Source: Gemmatimonadota bacterium (GTDB lineage: Bacteria > Gemmatimonadota > Gemmatimonadetes > Gemmatimonadales > GWC2-71-9). Taken from it: 64,000 bases of DNA. The stretch lies in assembly GCA_003169895.1 (NCBI GenBank), contig PNAE01000013.1, forward strand, positions 62,001 through 126,000. Direction: 5' to 3'. This document shows, one piece after another, positions 52,232 through 62,361 of this stretch. Below the pieces are notes generated by a model. That model ran no database searches. It saw nothing but the letters and a program-made list of their open reading frames with translations, and was not told where the DNA came from. Position numbers and translations under genes: made by a program. Positions within the stretch are counted from its first letter, which is position 1. Every line of letters begins with the position of its first letter.

Positions 52232-54379
52232 CACCGCGCGTGTTGCCGCAACCACCGTCGCCGCCGCGGCGCGGATCCGCGCCGCGAGGTCTCGTGCCTC
52301 GCGCCTGGCGCGCTCGACATCGTTGTCCCTCAGCGCTTCCGAGATCCCGGGCAGTGCGATGTTGGCGTACCCGTTGTCGCGGTCCGAGGCGAAGACCAGG
52401 TTCTTCATGAACGGTCGCCCCCGCAGCCCCTCGGGCCGCGTCAGTCTCTGTTCGACCTGGCGCAACTCGTGGTTCACTTGCGACAACGTTGCCGCGCCGA
52501 TGGGGCCGACGCTGAGCGCCGAATCCCTGACCGTGTTGAAGCGTTGCCCCGCCGCGCGCAACTCGGTGCCTGCCTGTACGACGTCGTTCAGTTCTCTGGC
52601 GATCCGCGCCAGGTTCGGTTCGGTGATCCGGGCGCCCGGCACAATCGGATTCGCGAGTTGCGCCAGATACGCACCCAGCGCCGCATTGTCATACGGAATC
52701 ACGTCGGCGTCGGCGAGCCGCGCGACGATGACCGCGGCGAGCCGTCCTTCGGCGGCGTGGCTCAGATAGCCCGGATCGCCGAAGCGCTCCATCGCGGTGT
52801 AGGTGTCGTACGCGGAGTGATACCAACCGGCCCGCCCGCCAAAGCCGGTTTCGATGGATGGAATGCCGAGATAGTTGTAGAACCCGGAAAAATCGGATCC
52901 GCCGCCCAGATCGCCGAGGGCTGGCTCGATGCCAGCGCGCGAGACAGCGCCGCGGCGGCGCCCGGCCCGGCCCCCGCGGCCAGCTTGCGCTTGCGACCAG
53001 CGGGCGTAGATCGACGCCGTGTCCCCGGGCATCTGCACCGTCTTCGTAACGTCGCGCACGAGGCCCTGCAGGGAGGCGGTGCCACCCGCACTAAAGTTCC
53101 TGCCGGCGGCCGACTCGTCCTGGTTGAAGTAGGCGACCGCCCCAACCCTGAGGGAATCGCGCATCAACTGCACCCACTCGGTCGAGCCGACCAGGCCCCA
53201 TTCCTCGGCGTCCCAGGTCGCAAACACGATCGTGCGCTTCGGACGAAATCCCTCGTGGGCGACGGCAGCCCACGCGCGGGCCGCTTCCATGACGCTCACG
53301 GTGCCGGAGACGTTGTCGTCGGCACCGGGACCCCAGGCATCGCGATGCCCGCCGATGATGACCATCTCGTCCGGGAAGTCACTGCCGCGCAGCCTGCCGA
53401 ACGTGTCATAGATGGTCTTGTACGCGCGCTGTCCGCGCTCCGGCCAGACCGCCACGCGGACTTGCACGCTGCTATCGCCCAGGTGGTAGTCGAACCTCAT
53501 GCCACCCTGCCAACGCGTCGGCACGACCGCGCCCCGCATTTCCTTCATCAGGATCTCCGCGTTGCCGTACCCGATGGGTACCACAGGGATATGGGATACG
53601 TCGAGCGAATCCTCATGCACGCGCCGGGCGTTGACGGTGGACGGCCAGTCGGGCGTGGTGGGATCGCCATCGCCGTTGTAGATCGAGCCGCGCTGTACTT
53701 CCTGCGGGTTGCGCATCGGACCTTCCGGATACACCGGTCCGACCACGAATCCATCGTCCTTCGGATCGGAGTAGAGCAGCAACCCGATCGCGCCGTGTGC
53801 TTCTGCCTCGCGAGCCTTGATGCCGCGAAACGAGTCGCCATAGCGAGCGATCGCGATCTTGCCGTGCACCGAGATCCCGAGTGAGTCGAGCAGGAGATAG
53901 TCCGCCGGGAGCCCCTGATTGACGTACACCAGCGACGCGGTGACGTCGCCCTTGCCCGAGCCCCCGTTCATCGCGGGCCACGGCTTCAGGATCGTGGTCG
54001 GATCGCCGGGTACCGGCGGCTCCTCGAGGGTGAGTCGCGCGCGGGTCGGCGTCATCTGTTCGACGATCGTGGAATCATGGTACGGCAGGTAGACGCGGAA
54101 CGCGACGCGTTGCGTGTCGAGGCCCCAGGACGCCATCTGTCGCAGCACGTAATCGGCCGTCTCCTTTTGCGCCGGCGTTCCCGCCACATGCGGCTTTGCA
54201 GCGAGGACGCGCGTGAAGATCTGGGCCGAGAGCGTGTCGGGCACCGCTTGCAGGCGCCGTTCCAGCTGCAGTTCACGCGTTGCGGCGGTCGGGGCGAAAC
54301 CGGGAATGCTCTGCCCAGTCAGTGGAGCGGACGATGTCAGGGTCACCAGCAGGCCCAACGGCAGCATACAGAGGCGCAC
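52217..54379 (-). CDS. secreted M28 peptidase, glutamate-carboxypeptidase II type
   Basis: About 720 residues from GTG 54379 (start uncertain: ATG 54367 and TTG 54439 are in frame). A signal peptide ([19 protein letters not shown]) leads to an N-terminal peptidase part, then a protease-associated insert (near [20 protein letters not shown]). The two-zinc site is visible: [29 protein letters not shown] and [12 protein letters not shown]-terminal helical domain (about 590-710) matches the dimerisation domain of the transferrin-receptor/GCPII family. An Arg/Gly run ([13 protein letters not shown]) sits in a loop before the last zinc ligands. It probably acts on peptides in the periplasm or outside. 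Confidence 0.87.
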   Translation of the reverse strand: MRLCMLPLGLLVTLTSSAPLTGQSIPGFAPTAATRELQLERRLQAVPDTLSAQIFTRVLAAKPHVAGTPAQKETADYVLRQMASWGLDTQRVAFRVYLPYHDSTIVEQMTPTRARLTLEEPPVPGDPTTILKPWPAMNGGSGKGDVTASLVYVNQGLPADYLLLDSLGISVHGKIAIARYGDSFRGIKAREAEAHGAIGLLLYSDPKDDGFVVGPVYPEGPMRNPQEVQRGSIYNGDGDPTTPDWPSTVNARRVHEDSLDVSHIPVVPIGYGNAEILMKEMRGAVVPTRWQGGMRFDYHLGDSSVQVRVAVWPERGQRAYKTIYDTFGRLRGSDFPDEMVIIGGHRDAWGPGADDNVSGTVSVMEAARAWAAVAHEGFRPKRTIVFATWDAEEWGLVGSTEWVQLMRDSLRVGAVAYFNQDESAAGRNFSAGGTASLQGLVRDVTKTVQMPGDTASIYARWSQAQAGRGGRAGRRRGAVSRAGIEPALGDLGGGSDFSGFYNYLGIPSIETGFGGRAGWYHSAYDTYTAMERFGDPGYLSHAAEGRLAAVIVARLADADVIPYDNAALGAYLAQLANPIVPGARITEPNLARIARELNDVVQAGTELRAAGQRFNTVRDSALSVGPIGAATLSQVNHELRQVEQRLTRPEGLRGRPFMKNLVFASDRDNGYANIALPGISEALRDNDVERARREARDLAARIRAAAATVVAATRAVLQPR

Positions 54380-54492
54380 GGGGTTACTCGGATAAGGGAT
54401 GGCCAACCACGCCGACGAGAGGCCGGCGCGCGTGCTCAACGATAGGGTGATCCCGCCTCGTTCGGGAGCGTCACCGTCTCGGCCGGATCATT

Positions 54493-55962
54493 CTACGGCA
54501 CGACGCCCGTGATGTCGAAGATGTCCATCTGTTGCTGGCCCGGGTCGCGCGCCGCAAAAACGTAGGTATGACCGTTGATCACCGCGACTTCGCCGGTGTG
54601 CAGGCCGACGCTGACAAGGTACGATCCCGCCAGGGTGGGTTTCAGCGGGTTGGCGCGGTTGTACACGTAGAGGCCGTTGCCCGCTCCGCCTTCCGTTGTC
54701 ACGACCAGCGCCTTCCCGTCGGGCGTCACGGCAACGTCGCTTACGGTCGTGATGTTCGGAATGATGATCGAATCGGCGAGGGTCGGCACGCCGTTCGCAT
54801 CAAGCGCCCAGACCTTGACCGCGTTGCCGCGCACGGAGCGAGTGCCCCATGTCCCGCTGTAGGCGACCTGGCCGCTGACCCACTGATCCGAGCCATAGCG
54901 CTCGGGCACGTTGTTGCCGCCGCCCTTGGTCGCGAGCGTATTGGGGTCGAGGGCCCAGAAGCCGCTCTTCATGTCGGTAGCATACAGCGTCCCATTGTAC
55001 AGCATTACGCCCCATACGTACGTGTTCCCCGCGCCTCCCGGGTGCACTTGCATGACGATGCGGCTCGACATATCGCCGCTCAGTGTCCCCGACACATCGA
55101 TTTTCACGACGCCCGCGTTGTAATACGCGGCATACAACGTCTGGTTCGCTTCGTCCATCCAGAAATTGTGCGTGCCGGCACCGGCAATATGGATGAACCC
55201 GACCTCGACGGGGTTGGTCAGGTCCGAGACGTCGACGATGTGAATGTCACCGCTCGAGCTCGACCCCACACTACCCGGCCCTTCCTGCCCGACAAACAGG
55301 TACTTGTTCTGCCCGGTGACCGGATTATGGAACCACCAGGCGTTGTGCACCGACGGGCTGGATAGACCGTTGGCGCTGGTGATGATCTGGGAGACCAATA
55401 CCGGGGTCGCTGGCGAGCCGCCCTTCATCCCATTGCCGACATCGTAGATTCGCACGCCGACGTTCCACATGCACGCGAACGCCAGCCCGTCCCGCACGAA
55501 CGTGTCATGGTCGTATGTCGCGCCTGTCGGTGTCGGGACGCTCGTGATCAGCCGGGGACCGATCGGCGCGACGGTCGTGGCCGTGGCGGCAAAGGTTGCG
55601 GTGTCGGTCCCGTTGGTCACCACCACCGCCCGAACCGATTGCGCACCCACAGTGGCGCCGAGGGTGAAAACGGTGGACGCGTGTCCGCTGGCATCGGTGG
55701 TGGACGTGGCGGGAAGGACCGTGCCACCTCCGCTCACGACGGTCCACGTGACCTGGATTTCGGATGCGGGAACACCTGACGCGCCGGTGACCACGACCGT
55801 GAGCGGGGTGACCAACGTAGCGCTGGCGCTCGCCGTCTGGCCGCTACCGTTGAACACGGCGATGGCGTATGGGCCCGTAGTGCCGGACGTCATGGTGGTG
55901 GGGGAACTGCATGCCGCGCCGGCCAGCATGGCTGCCGCAAGCGCGACGTGATGAATTCGCAT
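54493..55962 (-). CDS. Ig-like/LVIVD-repeat lipoprotein
   Basis: A 489-residue protein. A signal peptide ends at a Cys (AAAMLAGAACSS), probably a lipid anchor. Residues about 35-130 form a bacterial Ig-like domain (VTWTVVSGGGTVLPATSTTD). The rest is a beta-propeller-like set of LVIVD repeats (GDIHIVDVSDLTNPVEVGFI, NGLYVYNRANPLKPTLAGSY). ATG 55962 was chosen over a TTG one codon earlier because AGGAG precedes it inside a dyad (55967-55980). The function is not known; such proteins bind at the cell surface. Confidence 0.75.
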   Translation of the reverse strand: MRIHHVALAAAMLAGAACSSPTTMTSGTTGPYAIAVFNGSGQTASASATLVTPLTVVVTGASGVPASEIQVTWTVVSGGGTVLPATSTTDASGHASTVFTLGATVGAQSVRAVVVTNGTDTATFAATATTVAPIGPRLITSVPTPTGATYDHDTFVRDGLAFACMWNVGVRIYDVGNGMKGGSPATPVLVSQIITSANGLSSPSVHNAWWFHNPVTGQNKYLFVGQEGPGSVGSSSSGDIHIVDVSDLTNPVEVGFIHIAGAGTHNFWMDEANQTLYAAYYNAGVVKIDVSGTLSGDMSSRIVMQVHPGGAGNTYVWGVMLYNGTLYATDMKSGFWALDPNTLATKGGGNNVPERYGSDQWVSGQVAYSGTWGTRSVRGNAVKVWALDANGVPTLADSIIIPNITTVSDVAVTPDGKALVVTTEGGAGNGLYVYNRANPLKPTLAGSYLVSVGLHTGEVAVINGHTYVFAARDPGQQQMDIFDITGVVP

Positions 55963-55966
55963 CAAT

Positions 55967-55980
55967 CGACTCCTGAGTCG
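55967..55980 (-). promoter_or_regulatory. dyad covering the ribosome-binding site of the lipoprotein gene
   Basis: On the minus strand CGACTC-AG-GAGTCG is a perfect six-base-arm dyad; the AGGAG ribosome-binding site is inside it, five bases ahead of ATG 55962. It is nearly identical to the element at 22598-22610 ahead of another envelope-protein gene. Confidence 0.4.
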
Positions 55981-56062
55981 GAGACCAACATTCGAGCTCC
56001 GTCTCGTGGTAACGTCGAGCTTGACGGGGCCGTTCCCCGCTCGGTGTCCGGCCCGGAACCAC

Positions 56063-57325
56063 CTACATTCGCATGCCGTCCATCGCGTCCATCGTCCCCG
56101 CGAGGGTGCCGTATCGCCCCATCCGATGGCCCCGCATGCCCCAACCTACCAGCATGCCAACGCTGAGTGCCCGCACTTGATCGGTTCCGTACAGGCTCAC
56201 CGGATCGAAGATACCGGCGCCCACCTCTGCAACGCGCCCAAGCGTGACTTCCACGAACGGCTGAATCTCCACCTTGCGCCGCAGCGGCACAGCATCGTAC
56301 GCCACATGCAGCGTGTGCAGCGACCACCGACTGATCCCGAGGATGCTGTTATCCGGACTCGGGCGCTGCGTGCGGAATGGATCAACCAGGCGCACTTCCT
56401 CGGGCCGCTCGGTTCGCTCGAACCGATACGACACTTGCCACTGCCGCCGGCTGAGCATCCCCTCGGCAAGGAAGGTGTGGTAAACAAAGACGCCCCGAAG
56501 CTCGGAGGTCCGGGCGTATTCCACCATGGCATAACGCTCGCCCGACGGCTGGCTGTCGTTCCAGCGCGCCGAGACGGAAAGCTTGTCGGCATCCGGGCCC
56601 CCGCCGGGTCGACTCTCCGGTGAGCGCACGTGCGCCAGTGAGCCCTGCAGCTCCAGCCCGGTCACGGGGCGCACGGTGGCGCGCCCGCTCCACGAATCGC
56701 CAAAGCGCCACGTGTGCTGGTCGGTGCGTAGCAGCGGCCAGTCGGACGGCCCGGTCGGTTCGTCGCCGTCGAAGATCGAGCCTTCCAGCGTGACCCGACC
56801 GACGTCGTATTGCACGATCCCGACGGCGCGCTCGAGGATCTGCGACAGGTGATGGTTAACCGGAAACCGCAGGAATGGGCGCGACATCGGATCGTCGCTG
56901 CCGAACGGCACGAATCCCTTGCCCAGCGCGAAGCTCAACCGGCCGGATCCGTCCAGCCGGCCCAGCACGTCGTTGACGCTCACGATCATTTCGTGGAAGT
57001 ATGTGTGCGGATGCCGGCGATCGACGAAACCTTCGCCCCAATCCCCCGGGGCGAGCTCGCCGTTCTTGATGGTGAGGCCCTCGAAGTCGAGGGCGGCAGT
57101 GAACCCCAGTTTGTTGCCGAAGCCATGCCCGACTGCCATCAGGACGGGCTGCACGAGGTTCGCCTCGGTCAGTGAACCGCCACCGGGAATCGGATCGGAG
57201 TGGTCGACCGTGAAAATCGCCTGTGCCATCGGCGTCACGCCGAACCGCGACTGAGCGGACACCGCTGCTGCATCCCCGCACAACCCCACTACCATGGCGA
57301 CCGCGCACACAACGCAACGTGTCAC
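56063..57325 (-). CDS. porin-like outer-membrane protein
   Basis: A 420-residue protein. A signal peptide ([19 protein letters not shown]) is followed by strand-rich sequence with many aromatic residues. [20 protein letters not shown] and [20 protein letters not shown] look like a porin plug or first barrel strands; the C-terminus is Met/Gly-rich and lacks the usual final Phe. Its GTG start overlaps the sdhB stop (57322-57325), so it is coupled to the succinate dehydrogenase genes, an unusual link. Its substrate is unknown. Confidence 0.6.
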   Translation of the reverse strand: MTRCVVCAVAMVVGLCGDAAAVSAQSRFGVTPMAQAIFTVDHSDPIPGGGSLTEANLVQPVLMAVGHGFGNKLGFTAALDFEGLTIKNGELAPGDWGEGFVDRRHPHTYFHEMIVSVNDVLGRLDGSGRLSFALGKGFVPFGSDDPMSRPFLRFPVNHHLSQILERAVGIVQYDVGRVTLEGSIFDGDEPTGPSDWPLLRTDQHTWRFGDSWSGRATVRPVTGLELQGSLAHVRSPESRPGGGPDADKLSVSARWNDSQPSGERYAMVEYARTSELRGVFVYHTFLAEGMLSRRQWQVSYRFERTERPEEVRLVDPFRTQRPSPDNSILGISRWSLHTLHVAYDAVPLRRKVEIQPFVEVTLGRVAEVGAGIFDPVSLYGTDQVRALSVGMLVGWGMRGHRMGRYGTLAGTMDAMDGMRM

Positions 57326-58095
57326 GCGAGGGCCTCAGCCTCCCTGTCCCCACGATCGCGCAGTGTTGCGCGCATGAGGTCCCGGTTCATCCGCATGATG
57401 TTCTCGATCGTGATTTCCTTGGGACAGGCGGCTTCACACTCGCCGAACAGGGTGCACCCGCCGAACGCCTCGGCGTCCATCTGGTGTACCATCGCGAGGA
57501 CGCGGCGGGACCGCTCCGGCTGGCCCTGCGGCAACAGGGCGAGATGCACGACCTTCGCGGCCGTGAACAGCATCGCTGAACCGTTCGGGCAGGCGGCCAC
57601 GCACGCGCCGCACCCGATGCATGCGGCCGCATCCATCGCCAGATCGGACTGATCCTTGGGCACCAGGATCGCGTTGGCGTCCTGAGCGGAGCCGGTCGGT
57701 GCGGTGACAAATCCCCCGGCGCTGATGATCCGGTCGAAGCTTGAGCGATCCACCACGAGATCACGCAGCACGGGAAACGCCCGGGCGCGCCACGGTTCAA
57801 TGGTGATGGTATCGCCGTCGTGGAACGACCGCATGTGCAGCTGACAGGTCGTGGTCGCGTGCTTGGGACCGTGCGGCATGCCGTTGATCATCAGCGCGCA
57901 GGTGCCGCAGATCCCTTCACGGCAGTCATGATCGAATGCGATCGGTTCCTCGGCCGTGGCGAGCAGGTCTTCGTTGACGACGTCGAGCATCTCGAGAAAC
58001 GACATATGCTCGCTGACGTCGTGGGCCTGGTAGGTGCGAAACCCGCCACGATCTGCGGGGCCGGCCTGGCGCCAGACCTTGAGGGTTAACCGCAT
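57322..58095 (-). CDS. sdhB: succinate dehydrogenase iron-sulfur subunit
   Basis: A 257-residue subunit with three clusters. The [2Fe-2S] ligands are in [15 protein letters not shown], the [4Fe-4S] in [14 protein letters not shown] and the [3Fe-4S] in [15 protein letters not shown]. The form ([14 protein letters not shown]) is that of dehydrogenases with a single cytochrome-b subunit. ATG 58095 is where the family sequence begins; the frame is open further up. It follows sdhA by 76 bases. Confidence 0.93.
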   Translation of the reverse strand: MRLTLKVWRQAGPADRGGFRTYQAHDVSEHMSFLEMLDVVNEDLLATAEEPIAFDHDCREGICGTCALMINGMPHGPKHATTTCQLHMRSFHDGDTITIEPWRARAFPVLRDLVVDRSSFDRIISAGGFVTAPTGSAQDANAILVPKDQSDLAMDAAACIGCGACVAACPNGSAMLFTAAKVVHLALLPQGQPERSRRVLAMVHQMDAEAFGGCTLFGECEAACPKEITIENIMRMNRDLMRATLRDRGDREAEALA

Positions 58096-58171
58096 CGGAC
58101 GATCCGTCGCTCCACTCGGAATGGCACGGCGCCCACGCCACAACCACCGCATGGCGGGTGGAGGCGTCGTG

Positions 58172-60085
58172 TCACTTGTAGCTCCGCGTCGCCAGCTTCA
58201 CGAATTCGAAGTCGAGGGGCTCGACGTGCCGCACGGGTGCCTGGTCCGTCCCCTGATACTCCCAGACCGCCACGTGGGCGAAATGCGCGTCGTCGCGCAG
58301 GGCTTCGCCGTCGGCGGTCTGGAATTCGGTGCGGAAGTGCCCACCGCAGGACTCCTCACGCTGCAGCGCATCGAGGCAGACCAGTTCACCGAACTCGAGA
58401 AAGTCCGCCACCCGCCCCGCTTTCTCCAGGGACTGGTTGAGAGTCGCCGCCGCACCCGGCACTTTCACATTCTCCCAGAATTCCGACCGGATTTCCGGGA
58501 TCCGCCTCAACGCGCGCTGCAGCCCTTCGCGATTCCGCGTCATGCCGCATTCGTTCCACATGACGTGCCCGAGCTCCTTGTAAAAGGAATCGACGGACCG
58601 GGCCCCATCGATCGCCAGCAGCCGATCCAGTCGCGCTGTTGCACGCTGCTCCGCGGCACGGAACGACGCGTGGGAGGCGTCGACGGCTTCCAGCCTCGCG
58701 CCGGCGAGATAGTCCCCGATCGTGTAGGGGAGGATGAAATACCCGTCCGCCAATCCTTGCATCAGCGCCGAAGCCCCCAGGCGATTCGCACCATGGTCCG
58801 AAAAATTCGCTTCCCCCACCACGTGGAGTCCCGGGAGCGTGCTCATCAGGTTGTAGTCGACCCACAGGCCACCCATGGTGTAGTGGGCGGCCGGGTAGAT
58901 CCGCATCGGGGTCCGGTAGGGATTCTCGCCGGTGATCCGCTCGTACATCTCGAACAGATTCCCGTAGCGGTCGCGGATTGTGGGTTCACCGAGTCGCTGG
59001 ATCGCACTTGCAAAGTCGAGATACACGCCGCGACCGCCGGGTCCCACGCCACGCCCATCGTCACACGCTTCCTTCGCGGCGCGCGACGCGATGTCGCGCG
59101 GCGCCAGGTTCCCGAACGCCGGATACTTGCGCTCCAGGTAGTAGTCGCGCTCCGGCTCGGGGATGTTCTGCGACGCGCGCGCGTCGCCGGGCGCCTTGGG
59201 CACCCATACCCGCCCGTCGTTGCGCAGGGACTCCGACATCAGCGTCAGCTTGGACTGGTATTCGCCACTGACTGGAATGCAGGTCGGATGGATCTGCGTA
59301 AAGCACGGGTTGGCGAAGCCGGCCCCCTGCTTGTAGGCCCGGTAGGCCGCCGTGACGTTGCAGCCCTTTGCGTTCGTGGAGAGGAAAAACACGTTGCCGT
59401 AGCCGCCCGTTGCCAGAACGACGGCGTCACCGACAAAGGACTCCATCTCGCCGGAGACGAGATCGCGGGCGACGATGCCGCGCGCCCGCCCGTTGACGAT
59501 CACCAGTTCGAGCATCTCGTGCCGCGGGTACATCGTGATCGACCCACGCCCTACCATCCGCTCCAGCGCCTGATACGCGCCGAGGAGTAGTTGCTGTCCG
59601 GTCTGCCCGCGTGCGTAGAAGGTGCGCGACACCTGTGCCCCGCCGAACGACCGGTTCGCCAGCATGCCGCCATACTCCCGCGCGAACGGCACCCCCTGCG
59701 CGACGCACTGGTCGATGATGTTCGCCGATACCTGGGCCAGGCGGTAGACGTTCGCCTCACGGGAGCGAAAGTCGCCACCCTTGATCGTGTCGAAGAACAG
59801 GCGCCAGGCCGAGTCGCCGTCATTCTGGTAATTCTTGGCGGCGTTGATGCCGCCTTGCGCCGCGATCGAATGGGCGCGGCGCGGCGAGTCCTGGAAGCAG
59901 AAGCACGACACCCGATAGCCGAGCTCCGCCAGCGAGGCGGCGGCCGACGCCCCGGCCAGTCCCGATCCGACCACGATCACGTGGAACTTCCGCTTGTTCG
60001 CCGGCGAGACCAGCCTGAGGTCGGCCAGATGCCGGTCCCACTTTGCATCCAGCGGCCCACCGGGAATATTGGCGTCGAAGTTCAT
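58172..60085 (-). CDS. sdhA: succinate dehydrogenase flavoprotein subunit
   Basis: A 637-residue FAD enzyme. [19 protein letters not shown] binds [18 protein letters not shown] has the His that links FAD covalently, QIHPTCIP and [13 protein letters not shown] line the substrate site, and [17 protein letters not shown] is typical. The start is ten bases after the sdhC stop. Confidence 0.95.
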   Translation of the reverse strand: MNFDANIPGGPLDAKWDRHLADLRLVSPANKRKFHVIVVGSGLAGASAAASLAELGYRVSCFCFQDSPRRAHSIAAQGGINAAKNYQNDGDSAWRLFFDTIKGGDFRSREANVYRLAQVSANIIDQCVAQGVPFAREYGGMLANRSFGGAQVSRTFYARGQTGQQLLLGAYQALERMVGRGSITMYPRHEMLELVIVNGRARGIVARDLVSGEMESFVGDAVVLATGGYGNVFFLSTNAKGCNVTAAYRAYKQGAGFANPCFTQIHPTCIPVSGEYQSKLTLMSESLRNDGRVWVPKAPGDARASQNIPEPERDYYLERKYPAFGNLAPRDIASRAAKEACDDGRGVGPGGRGVYLDFASAIQRLGEPTIRDRYGNLFEMYERITGENPYRTPMRIYPAAHYTMGGLWVDYNLMSTLPGLHVVGEANFSDHGANRLGASALMQGLADGYFILPYTIGDYLAGARLEAVDASHASFRAAEQRATARLDRLLAIDGARSVDSFYKELGHVMWNECGMTRNREGLQRALRRIPEIRSEFWENVKVPGAAATLNQSLEKAGRVADFLEFGELVCLDALQREESCGGHFRTEFQTADGEALRDDAHFAHVAVWEYQGTDQAPVRHVEPLDFEFVKLATRSYK

Positions 60086-60095
60086 GCGGTGAACG

Positions 60096-60752
60096 TCACT
60101 TGAGATACCCCAGGATGGCCGCCGCGGGAATGGTGGCGAATCCGCCCGCTACCAGGATCGCCACGCCCCACGCCAGCAACCGCCGCCACTGGTTGTAGGC
60201 GGGGTTATGGAACCCGAGTGTTCCGAAACTGGCCCAGATGCCGTGACTGAAGTGCAGCCCCAGCGCCAGCATCGACACTAGGTAGAAGATCGCCACCGGC
60301 GTGACCTGCATCCCCTCGATCACGTTGCGCCCCGCCTCGCCCGGGTGAAAATCGGGGTGCAGCGTCCCGGTCGTGAAGTGCAGCAGGTGGAACACGATGA
60401 ACACCAGCAGGAGCACCCCGCCCCAGCGCATGGTCCGCGCGGCGTACGTCGTGACCTGTTTCTCATGGCGATCGTACGCGATCGGACGCGCCCGACGCGC
60501 CCGCATCGTCAGCTGGTAGGCAGCGACGATGTGAACGACGACTGCACCGAGGAGTCCGACGCGCGCGATCCACAGCGCCGGCCCGAGCGAGCGCAGCCAG
60601 GCGGCGTAGCTGTCCAGATGCGCGGGGTTCTTGAAGATCAGCACATTGGAGATCATGTGCGAGACCAGGAACAGGATCATGACGATGCCCGTGACGGCCA
60701 TCGCGACCTTCTTCCCGACCGTGGTCGCCCACAGCGCGAAGAGGCGTTTCAT
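60096..60752 (-). CDS. sdhC: succinate dehydrogenase cytochrome b subunit
   Basis: A 218-residue, five-helix membrane anchor of the b558 type. [36 protein letters not shown] and [13 protein letters not shown] supply the haem-ligand His residues. Such single-chain anchors often have two b haems. The start is seven bases after mdh. Confidence 0.9.
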   Translation of the reverse strand: MKRLFALWATTVGKKVAMAVTGIVMILFLVSHMISNVLIFKNPAHLDSYAAWLRSLGPALWIARVGLLGAVVVHIVAAYQLTMRARRARPIAYDRHEKQVTTYAARTMRWGGVLLLVFIVFHLLHFTTGTLHPDFHPGEAGRNVIEGMQVTPVAIFYLVSMLALGLHFSHGIWASFGTLGFHNPAYNQWRRLLAWGVAILVAGGFATIPAAAILGYLK

Positions 60753-60759
60753 TGCCGCG

Positions 60760-61683
60760 TCAGACGATCGCTTGGACCGCGCGCACCGCCTCGGCCGACT
60801 TGTGCAGCGCGGCGCGCTCGTCCGCGCTCAGCGGAATATCGATGATCCGTTCCAGGCCGCCGCGACCGAGCAGACACGGCACGCCGCAATACACGTCCTT
60901 CAGTCCGAACTCGCCCTGCAGCCACGCTGAGCACGGGAGTACCCGTTTCTTGTCGAGGACGATCGCCTCCGCCATCTGTACCGCGGCCGCGCTCGGGGCG
61001 TAGTAGGCCGAGCCGGTCTTCAAGTGCGCGACGATCTCCGCACCCCCGTTGCGCGCCCGGTCCACGATCTTGTCCAGGGTTGCCTGATCGAGGAACTGCG
61101 TGATCGGAATGCCCGACACGGTCGTGCAGGAGACGAGAGGCACCATGGTGTCGCCGTGCCCGCCCAGGACCATCGCCTGGATATCCTCAACGGAGACGTT
61201 CGTCGCCTCGGAGAGGAACATGCGAAAGCGCGCGGTATCGAGAACGCCAGCCATGCCGAAGACGCGTTCGCGCGGAAAACCGGTGGCTTGGCGCATGACG
61301 TAACACATGACGTCCAGCGGATTGGAGACCACGATGACGATCGCGTTGGGCGCGGCCTGCTTGATCTCAGCACCGACCGACTTGACGATGCCGGCGTTGG
61401 TCTTGACGAGATCGTCCCGGCTCATTCCCGGCTTGCGGGCGATGCCGGCAGTGACGATGAACAACTCGCTCCCGGCGGCAAGCGCGTAGTCGTTCGCGCC
61501 GACGACGCGGGTGTCGTATCCCTCGATTGGCCCCGACTGCCACTGGTCGAGCGCCTTGCCCTGCGGAATCCCCTCCGCCACGTCGACCATCAGCACCGTA
61601 CGCGCCAGACTCTTCTCGGCAACGCGCTGGGCTGCCGTCGCGCCGACGTTGCCCGCCCCGACTACTGTGATCTTCTCGAACAT
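60760..61683 (-). CDS. mdh: malate dehydrogenase
   Basis: A 307-residue LDH-like enzyme. [13 protein letters not shown] and Asp34 ([11 protein letters not shown]) bind [19 protein letters not shown] holds Arg83 and Arg89, NPLDVMCYV follows, and GGHGDTMVP holds the catalytic His176. ATG 61683 is the typical start; ATG 61689 adds two residues. Just upstream of sdhC, so two successive steps of the citric-acid cycle are adjacent. Confidence 0.95.
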   Translation of the reverse strand: MFEKITVVGAGNVGATAAQRVAEKSLARTVLMVDVAEGIPQGKALDQWQSGPIEGYDTRVVGANDYALAAGSELFIVTAGIARKPGMSRDDLVKTNAGIVKSVGAEIKQAAPNAIVIVVSNPLDVMCYVMRQATGFPRERVFGMAGVLDTARFRMFLSEATNVSVEDIQAMVLGGHGDTMVPLVSCTTVSGIPITQFLDQATLDKIVDRARNGGAEIVAHLKTGSAYYAPSAAAVQMAEAIVLDKKRVLPCSAWLQGEFGLKDVYCGVPCLLGRGGLERIIDIPLSADERAALHKSAEAVRAVQAIV

Positions 61684-61791
61684 GGCCATCCCGGTCGTTG
61701 CTGAGTGACGGCCGCAAGCTAATCGCGACGCCAATCTCGCCCAAGGCGAGGGCTCATGGCAGCGGGACGGTACTCACCGACCGAGCGGCGC

Positions 61792-62283
61792 CTACCGCCT
61801 TGGTCGCCGGCTCTTCCGCGGCGCCGGTTCCGACGCACCGGGCGTTCGCTGCGCAGCGAACTTGAGCGTCAATTCGACGGCCATCGCCGTGTCGCCCTGC
61901 TTGCGCTTGGCCGCACGCGGCAACCCGAACACGCGCTCGGGATACTTCTCGCGAATCTTGTCGGGCAGGCCGAGGTCCTCGGTGCCGAACACGAGCACGC
62001 TGTTCGGCTTGAACGGGGCGTCGACCGGGTCACGGTCCGAATCGGCCGCAAAGTAGAGGCAGCGCTCGCGGCTCATTGCGTCGCGGAAGTCGCGCCACAT
62101 CGGGTGAACCCACCAGTCCAGTGTATCCCAGTCCGCCGGGCCGGCATTGCGGAACACCGGATCCTCCGTCGAGAACAGGGGACTCACCAGGTGCAGCGAC
62201 GCATCGACCGCGGCACAGCGCTTCGCGAGATCGCCGGTGACGCTCGGCGTCCGTGGCTCGAGCAAGGCGACATGCAAAGGCAT
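61792..62283 (-). CDS. trmL: tRNA (cytidine/uridine-2'-O-)-methyltransferase, TrmL-like
   Basis: A 163-residue SPOUT-fold protein. MPLHVALLEPRTPSVTGDLA is the usual N-terminus, LVFGTEDLGLPDKI and the later RVFGLPRAAKRKQGDT resemble the knot motifs of TrmL/TrmH enzymes, which methylate the wobble ribose of tRNA Leu. The final motif differs from the common SLNLS form, so a different tRNA or rRNA target is possible. The C-terminal tail is basic (APRKSRRPRR). Confidence 0.75.
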   Translation of the reverse strand: MPLHVALLEPRTPSVTGDLAKRCAAVDASLHLVSPLFSTEDPVFRNAGPADWDTLDWWVHPMWRDFRDAMSRERCLYFAADSDRDPVDAPFKPNSVLVFGTEDLGLPDKIREKYPERVFGLPRAAKRKQGDTAMAVELTLKFAAQRTPGASEPAPRKSRRPRR

Positions 62284-62361
62284 CGGAACGGCCCGGGATG
62301 CGAGAAAGGATCCGCGCGCAACGGCGATTACCGGTGCGCGCGGAAGTATACGGCCACGCAG

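Noticed and set aside
58034-59590. Plus-strand open frame of 518 codons opposite sdhA
   Set aside because: It is antisense to sdhA, whose FAD and substrate motifs are clear; the translation has no recognised family.
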